DNA of 10,559 bases from Lachnospiraceae bacterium (GTDB taxonomy: Bacteria; Bacillota; Clostridia; Lachnospirales; Lachnospiraceae). The notes below the pieces were generated by a model. That model worked only from the letters and a program-made list of their open reading frames with translations. It did no database searches and was not told the DNA's origin. The translations under genes and the position numbers were made by a program. The stretch covers positions 1 to 10,559 of the forward strand of contig JAAWLS010000051.1 in assembly GCA_022798035.1 (NCBI GenBank), in the 5' to 3' direction. Below are positions 5,984 to 10,559 of the stretch, in pieces (the first letter of the stretch is position 1; every line of letters starts with the position of its first letter).

Positions 5984-6625
5984 ATGCTTAATTACTTATG
6001 GGGTTTTATGATTCTAATCGGCATTATCTATGCCACACTCACCGGAAATCTGTCTGACGTTACAAATGCCGCGCTAAATTCTTCAAAAGAAGCCGTTACC
6101 CTCTGCATCACCATGCTGGGCGTCATGTCTCTCTGGGTTGGAATTATGCGGATTGCGGAAAACTGCGGAATTATCTCCGGTGCTACCCGTATGCTGAATC
6201 CTCTGCTGCGTTTTATGTTTCCCAAAATACCCAAAGGCCACAAGGCAAATGAATACATTTCCACAAATATTATTGCCAATGTTTTTGGTCTTGGATGGGC
6301 CGCCACGCCTGCAGGGTTAAAGGCAATGGAAGAAATGGGAGAATTAAATCATCACCATCCCACTGCCAGCAAAGATATGTGTACTTTCCTGATTCTCAAT
6401 GTCTCTTCCTTTCAATTGATTCCAGTCAACATGATTGCCTACCGCAGTCAATACGGCTCTGCAAACCCGGCGTCTATCCTGGGCCCTGCCATGATAGCAA
6501 CCTTCTTTTCCACTTTGGCAGGCATTTTATTTGCAAAAGTAATGTATCTTCTGCCGGAAAAGAACCTTTCTACTACATACAAAAATTCCTCTATACATAA
6601 AAAGAAAAAAGGAGGTATCTTCTGA
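5984..6625 (+). CDS. spmA: Spore maturation protein SpmA
   Basis: 213-residue integral membrane protein with the nucleoside-recognition (Gate) type fold of SpmA. Recognisable parts are a hydrophobic N-terminal helix, ITMLGVMSLWVGIMRIAE (42-59), NPLLRFMFP (72-80), and the conserved NIIANVFGLGWAATPAGLKAMEEM (95-118). The C-terminus ends in a short Lys-rich tail. In Bacillus, SpmA and SpmB are needed for proper dehydration of the spore core and heat resistance. ATG at 5984 is chosen for its GGAGAG at seven bases. Its TGA shares one base with the ATG of spmB, so the two are translationally coupled. Upstream, GCATAGAAT (5944-5952) resembles a sigma-E -10 box, which would fit mother-cell expression, but the -35 side is poor, so I did not call a promoter. 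It is transcribed divergently from the glpP operon. Confidence 0.92.
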   Translation: MLNYLWGFMILIGIIYATLTGNLSDVTNAALNSSKEAVTLCITMLGVMSLWVGIMRIAENCGIISGATRMLNPLLRFMFPKIPKGHKANEYISTNIIANVFGLGWAATPAGLKAMEEMGELNHHHPTASKDMCTFLILNVSSFQLIPVNMIAYRSQYGSANPASILGPAMIATFFSTLAGILFAKVMYLLPEKNLSTTYKNSSIHKKKKGGIF

Positions 6626-7149
6626 TGAAAATTCTCCTTTTTCTCTCCGAGGCCATGATTCCTCTTTTAATTTTTTCTATTGTGGGATACGGCCTTTTGA
6701 ACCATCATCACGTATACGACGATTTTATCAAAGGGGCAAAAGACGGATTCCACACGGTCATCGGCATTATGCCCACCTTGATTGGTCTTATGGTGGGAGT
6801 GGGTATTCTGCGGGCTTCAGGATTTTTAGATTTCCTGTCCTCCGTTCTTGGAGTGGTTACGGAACCTTTGCATTTTCCCGCGGAACTTGTGCCTGTCTCC
6901 ATTGTCAAAATGTTTTCTTCCTCTGCCGCCACCGGATTGGTGATTGACATTTTTAAAGAATATGGGCCGGACTCTTATTTTGGAACCATCACTTCCATCA
7001 TGATGAGCTGTACAGAAACCATTTTTTACACCATGAGTATCTACTTTATGACTGCAAAAGTACAAAAAACACGTTACACCCTGGCAGGAGCCTTGTTTAC
7101 CACTCTGATTGGAACAATTGCAAGCGTTATTCTTGCACAGTTTATGTGA
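6625..7149 (+). CDS. spmB: Spore maturation protein SpmB
   Basis: 174-residue membrane protein with the same Gate-type fold as SpmA, full length for SpmB. Visible features are an N-terminal helix (4-24), FIKGAKDGFHTVIGIMPTLI (35-54), GVGILRASGFLDFL (58-71), VSIVKMFSSSAATGL (91-105) and IMMSCTETIFYTMSIYFM (125-142). It starts within the spmA stop codon and its GGAGG (6611-6615) lies inside spmA, so it depends on the same message. Together with SpmA it marks the host as a spore former. It converges on the symporter gene with only 14 bases between stop codons. Confidence 0.92.
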   Translation: MKILLFLSEAMIPLLIFSIVGYGLLNHHHVYDDFIKGAKDGFHTVIGIMPTLIGLMVGVGILRASGFLDFLSSVLGVVTEPLHFPAELVPVSIVKMFSSSAATGLVIDIFKEYGPDSYFGTITSIMMSCTETIFYTMSIYFMTAKVQKTRYTLAGALFTTLIGTIASVILAQFM

Positions 7150-7163
7150 GGTTCATGCCAGGC

Positions 7164-8582
7164 TCAGGGAGATATTTCATTGCAGGCATCCACTTTCTGC
7201 AGATACTTCTTAGTCTCCCTGACTACAACCCCGTTTAGAGCAAGAATCGCAATGAGATTGGGAACGGCCATCAGCCCGTTAAAAATATCCGCAATCGTCC
7301 ACACTTGGGAAACTGTCATAAAAGGTCCGATAAAAATGCAGAAAATATACAGTCTGCGGTAAATTTTCAGAGCTCTTTTACTGCCTCCGGTGAGATATTC
7401 CAGACATTTTTCACTGTAATAATTCCATCCCAGAATTGTAGTAAAGGCAAAGCACACCAGGGAAAACAACAAAAGAAAAGAGGAGACAGCAGGCTCAAAG
7501 GGAAGCCCCAGTTGAAAAGTCTTTGTAGTCACGTTTACGCCTTCCAATCCCATATTCCATGTTCCGGTAATCACAATGGCAAGCCCCGTCATGGTACAGA
7601 TAATAACTGTGTCAATCACCGTACCCAGCATGGAAACCAGCCCCTGGGCCGCCGGTTCTTCTGTCTGAACTGCAGCGGCCGCAATGGGCGCGCTTCCAAG
7701 ACCAGCCTCATTGGAAAAAATCCCTCTGGCAACTCCTTTTTGTATAGTAACCATCACGGAACCTGCCGCACCTCCAGCCGCCGCCCTAAGGCCAAAGGCA
7801 TCCTGAAAAATCAAAGTAACTGCTTCCGGTATACGTTCTGCATGAAAAATCAATATCAGTAAAACGGAAACGATGTAGACAGCAGCCATAAAAGGAACCA
7901 GAACCTGGGCCACACCTGAAATTCTCTTCAATCCTCCGATAATCACCAGAGCTGCGCAAATTGTCAGAATTACACCGGCAATCACAACCGTCCAGGAATA
8001 ATCTCTTCCAAAAAGTTCCACTGTCCACTGATTTTCTGAATCAAAAAAATCGTTTACTGCAGTCGTGATTCCATTAATCTGAGTAAACGTTCCGATTCCC
8101 AAAAGTCCTGCTCCCAAACCAAAAAAGGCAAACAGTTTTCCAAGCCATTTAAAATTTTTCCCCATTCCTCTCTCTATGTAATAAAAGGGCCCGCCCACTA
8201 TGTGCCCGTCTTTTTCTCTCACACGGTATTTTACCGCCAAAAGACATTCTGCATATTTTGTGACCGTACCCAAAACAGCGGCAGCCACCATCCAAAACAG
8301 CGCTCCCGGCCCTCCGGCTGTCAAAGCTGTGGCAACTCCCACAATATTTCCTGTCCCAATCGTGGCGGATAATGCCGTGCAGAGAGCCCCAAATCCTGAT
8401 ATCTCTCCATTTTCGCCCTCTCCTTCATTGGCAGACAAATTATGCACTGCCAGCGAAAGACGTTTTATCTGAAGTCCCCGCAGCCGAATCGTCAAAAAAA
8501 GACCCACAAACAAAATCAAAACAATTAATGGAATCCCCCAGACCATATCGTCTGCTATTTTTAAAATGGATGTGAATGTCAT
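7164..8582 (-). CDS. Sodium:alanine/glycine symporter (AGCS family)
   Basis: 472 residues, full length for the alanine or glycine:cation symporter family, which imports small neutral amino acids with Na+ (or H+). Signature stretches: SATIGTGNIVGVATAL (72-87), GGPGALFWMVAAAVLGTVTKYAE (90-112), GGPFYYIERGMG (130-141), TQIN (167-170) in a substrate-binding helix, GVARGIFSNEAGLGSAPIAAAAV (283-305) and TTILGWNYYSEKC (381-393). About ten membrane helices are apparent. The ATG is preceded by AGGAGGG. The gene follows the unrecognised charged protein by 18 bases and is probably in one operon with it and the D-Ala-D-Ala carboxypeptidase, suggesting uptake of released alanine, though this link is inference. 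No glycine riboswitch fits in the short gap. Alanine versus glycine specificity cannot be decided here. Confidence 0.93.
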   Translation of the reverse strand: MTFTSILKIADDMVWGIPLIVLILFVGLFLTIRLRGLQIKRLSLAVHNLSANEGEGENGEISGFGALCTALSATIGTGNIVGVATALTAGGPGALFWMVAAAVLGTVTKYAECLLAVKYRVREKDGHIVGGPFYYIERGMGKNFKWLGKLFAFFGLGAGLLGIGTFTQINGITTAVNDFFDSENQWTVELFGRDYSWTVVIAGVILTICAALVIIGGLKRISGVAQVLVPFMAAVYIVSVLLILIFHAERIPEAVTLIFQDAFGLRAAAGGAAGSVMVTIQKGVARGIFSNEAGLGSAPIAAAAVQTEEPAAQGLVSMLGTVIDTVIICTMTGLAIVITGTWNMGLEGVNVTTKTFQLGLPFEPAVSSFLLLFSLVCFAFTTILGWNYYSEKCLEYLTGGSKRALKIYRRLYIFCIFIGPFMTVSQVWTIADIFNGLMAVPNLIAILALNGVVVRETKKYLQKVDACNEISP

Positions 8583-8600
8583 AAGCCCTCCTGTCTATTT

Positions 8601-9599
8601 TTAATCTAAATACCTGGCAATCTGAGGCATCCAGTCTCCGACAAATACCTCATCCTCCTGTATCTTATTCAAAATAGGCTCATAAAATTTCACAAGAAGC
8701 TGAATCATCTGATTCCATTTAGGATATGGGCCTTTTCCCTTCTCTTCCTGTTTCTTCCATTTTTTCTTCATATACTTGTAATTTTCATAATTTCGGATAG
8801 AATCCAGACGGCATTCTAAAGATGGGATAGGGTCTTCTATCATAAGTTCCCTAAAACTTTGGGACACTTTTCTCCCTTCCACGATTTCATTTGTGAGAAT
8901 ATCATAGATTTCTTTGTACCAGGACAGATTATTGATAACCTCCAGATGACTGATAATTTCATAGAAACTCCGGGATAAATACTCTTCTTTTGCAAACATG
9001 TAATAACTGATTTGACTGTACTCTTTGCATTCTTTCTTTGGAAATCGGCCGCTGTTTCCCCGATAAGGGATAATCTCAAGTTCAAAGGGAATCTGAAAAG
9101 GACTTTTTCGAATCCTCAGTGAAATCTTGGGATTTTCATCTCCGCCCTTCCACTGACATTCCTGTGCCTTGTAAAGAATAATCTCTAATTCTCTTGATTC
9201 TTTCTCCTTTTCATTCTCTTTTTGTGTGTCTGATTCTCTTTCCTCCCCGTTCTCTTTCTGTGCGTCTGACTCTTTCCCCTCTCCGCTCTCCCCCTGCATG
9301 CCTGGTTCTTTTAGATTCTCTTCTTCCACTGAACTCTCTTCTTTATCTAAAATTCCGGAAGAAAATAATCCTTCCAGTACTTCTACTACCTCCGCTATAT
9401 TTTCTTCCAGAGAAAAAAATTCCAAACGATTGACCAGATATTTCTCATACCAAGTCTCATCTAAAAATTTGTCATTTCTAAGCAGCAGTTTTTCTCCCAG
9501 AGAAGACGTTCCTATTTTCTGCATAATCTCTCTGGCTCCAAAACCTGCCGCCAAATTTATCTCCGAAACCAAATATGACTCACTTTCTTTTTCCATCAT
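8601..9599 (-). CDS. Unrecognised charged protein with internal acidic repeat linker
   Basis: 332 residues, no signal peptide or membrane segment, no family recognised. It has three parts. An N-terminal part (1-85) looks helical. A low-complexity Glu/Lys/Ser linker (about 86-136) contains a 12-residue tandem repeat ESDxQKENxExx (110-121 and 122-133). A C-terminal part (137-332) is rich in aromatic and charged residues: first a probable beta region (LEIILYKAQECQW, ISLRIRKSPFQIPFELEIIPY), then helices (YYMFAKEEYLSRSFYEIISHLEVI; KWNQMIQLLVKFYEPILNKI). The two ends could be separate domains tied by a flexible linker. Only a weak AGGGA precedes the start, and Met1 or Met2 is possible. It lies between a D-Ala-D-Ala carboxypeptidase gene (27 bases upstream) and a symporter gene (18 bases downstream), with the spacing of one operon. 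A cytoplasmic role is likely; nothing more can be said. Confidence 0.75.
   Translation of the reverse strand: MMEKESESYLVSEINLAAGFGAREIMQKIGTSSLGEKLLLRNDKFLDETWYEKYLVNRLEFFSLEENIAEVVEVLEGLFSSGILDKEESSVEEENLKEPGMQGESGEGKESDAQKENGEERESDTQKENEKEKESRELEIILYKAQECQWKGGDENPKISLRIRKSPFQIPFELEIIPYRGNSGRFPKKECKEYSQISYYMFAKEEYLSRSFYEIISHLEVINNLSWYKEIYDILTNEIVEGRKVSQSFRELMIEDPIPSLECRLDSIRNYENYKYMKKKWKKQEEKGKGPYPKWNQMIQLLVKFYEPILNKIQEDEVFVGDWMPQIARYLD
9201..9272 (-). repeat. Two tandem 36-base coding repeats
   Basis: Two copies of a 36-base unit encode ESDAQKENGEER and ESDTQKENEKEK within the linker of the unrecognised charged protein. A third, degenerate start (ES) follows and related GE/KE-rich sequence precedes. 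Such repeats tend to vary in copy number between strains. Confidence 0.65.
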
Positions 9600-9626
9600 T
9601 TTTATCCCTGCATTCTTATCTTAATT

Positions 9627-10559
9627 TTACTCTTTTTCTCTGCGCTTTTTCTTTTTAAATTTGATATCATGAAAACTCATTTTCTGCTGCCTTCTGCATT
9701 CTAACTTATATTTGATAAGATAAAAATTATCTGCAAAACAGTATATGCCAAATCCAACCCCTGCCAGAAGAACTACTGCCAGAATCCCGATTACAACATG
9801 CTTCACATTTATTTTTACTACTTTTTTATCCTTATTTTCTTCTGTTTTTTCCTTCTTTTCCTGGAACTTAAACTCAGATACTTTCACCCCTGTCATCTCG
9901 ATATCTGCCCCGCCTACAATGCGTCCTGCGTAAGTATACTGAATGCTTCCTATGATATTGCTTGCATCTTTATTTTCCACAATTTCAGGCACTGCATCTG
10001 TAAATGCAGCTGCCTTTGGCAGAACAATACAGCCTTCTTTGTTTAATCCCACAAAGGATTCTTCATTTTCAAAAATTTTATTTTCCTTTACATTCTGTCC
10101 GTAACTTTTCTCATTTTCAGCCACATTCCACAGTTGAAAATTCTCAAAACAATAGTCAAAGAGAGTTCTCGTATCAAGATAGTGATTAGGAGCCTGCTCT
10201 CTTGTCACCACACAAATCAAAGTCATTCCATCTTTTTCCGCAAAAGTAGCCAACGTACTGCCGGCCACACTAGTATATCCTGTCTTGCCTCCGATACAGT
10301 AATCGTATAAATACCGCTTATCTCCCTTATAGTCATTTAACATCTTATGGTGATTGCTCAGGTACGTCTCCTCTTTATGTTTGTTGGTGGGAGGAATCGT
10401 ATGTCTCCTTGTATTGACAAACATTCGGAATAATTCATTTTTCAAAGCTTCTCTGGATATCAATGCAATATCATAAGCGCTCGTCCAGTGATTGTCATCC
10501 GGAAGACCGTGAGGATTGTTAAAATGAGTGTCCTTACATCCAAGTTCCCTTGCTTTTTC
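9627..10559 (-). CDS. D-alanyl-D-alanine carboxypeptidase, membrane-anchored (5' end outside window)
   Basis: Peptidase S11 penicillin-binding protein that trims the terminal D-Ala of cell wall peptides. 310 C-terminal residues are visible and the frame is open to the right edge, so the signal peptide, SxxK and SxN motifs lie outside. Evidence: KARELGCKDTHFNNPHGLP and DDNHWTSAYDIALISREAL at the visible start, and the third active-site motif in GGKTGYTSVAGSTLATFA (KTG at visible residues 92-94). A C-terminal beta domain follows (about 155-230). The protein then has a charged linker (EKKEKTEENKDKK), one clear membrane helix (VVIGILAVVLLAGVGFGIYCF, about 255-275) and a very basic tail ending KKKKRREKE. 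This is a true spanning anchor with a cytoplasmic tail rather than the amphipathic helix of classical PBP5. Probably first of an operon with the next two genes. Confidence 0.92.
   Translation of the reverse strand, partial: EKARELGCKDTHFNNPHGLPDDNHWTSAYDIALISREALKNELFRMFVNTRRHTIPPTNKHKEETYLSNHHKMLNDYKGDKRYLYDYCIGGKTGYTSVAGSTLATFAEKDGMTLICVVTREQAPNHYLDTRTLFDYCFENFQLWNVAENEKSYGQNVKENKIFENEESFVGLNKEGCIVLPKAAAFTDAVPEIVENKDASNIIGSIQYTYAGRIVGGADIEMTGVKVSEFKFQEKKEKTEENKDKKVVKINVKHVVIGILAVVLLAGVGFGIYCFADNFYLIKYKLECRRQQKMSFHDIKFKKKKRREKE

Noticed and set aside
6588..6625. Slippery A-run (AAAAAGAAAAAAGGAGG) near the spmA end as a programmed frameshift
   Set aside because: The A-run leads straight into the spmB ribosome binding site. 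Normal stop-start coupling explains the arrangement without frameshifting.
7150..7163. Terminator between the convergent spmB and symporter genes
   Set aside because: The gap is 14 bases with no inverted repeat or T-run that I can see extending into either gene end.
8583..8600. Glycine riboswitch in front of the symporter gene
   Set aside because: AGCS genes in Clostridia often have one, but only 18 bases separate this gene from the upstream coding sequence, so there is no room.

Overview
The window looks like chromosomal DNA of a low-to-mid GC, spore-forming Clostridia member, most likely Lachnospiraceae-like. The reasons are the spmA-spmB sporulation pair, a GlpP-type antiterminator, strong GGAGG ribosome binding sites and AT-biased codon use. 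No rRNA, tRNA, transposase, phage gene or CRISPR array was seen. The species cannot be fixed from the sequence alone.

Layout. (1) 2-451 (+) is the 3' end of an mgtE magnesium transporter gene. It converges on a small secreted protein at 484-948 (-) whose 12 histidines all occur as six His-His pairs. This small gene has its own likely promoter. (2) 1102-5561 (-) is a four-gene cluster read as glpP, a YtcJ-type amidohydrolase, a GlpK-like FGGY kinase and an MsAcT-like SGNH/GDSL esterase. It ends in a strong 17-bp hairpin terminator at 1058-1100. (3) 5562-5983 is a gene-free divergent region. It holds a near-consensus sigma-A promoter on the minus strand, then a rho-independent terminator between that promoter and glpP, then a second, AT-rich palindrome with a nested hairpin. 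(4) 5984-7149 (+) is spmA-spmB, with overlapping stop and start codons. (5) 7164-10559 (-) is a run of a D-Ala-D-Ala carboxypeptidase (5' end outside the window), an unrecognised acidic/charged protein, and a sodium:alanine/glycine symporter.

How the genes may work together. GlpP proteins bind leader RNA in response to glycerol 3-phosphate and prevent termination. A terminator sits in the leader of glpP's own operon and the operon encodes a GlpK-like kinase. The simplest reading is a self-regulated, feed-forward catabolic operon in which the kinase product relieves attenuation. The operon has no glpF or glpD inside the window. It carries an esterase and an amidohydrolase instead, and the kinase has lost a substrate-contacting Tyr and the conserved TDYTNAS motif. 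It may therefore handle a glycerol-related compound released from an ester or amide rather than plain glycerol; this is inference.

Start codons were moved inward from the longest open frames for the kinase (3262), amidohydrolase (4866), GlpP (5561) and SpmA (5984), in each case because a Shine-Dalgarno sequence sits 4-7 bases upstream.
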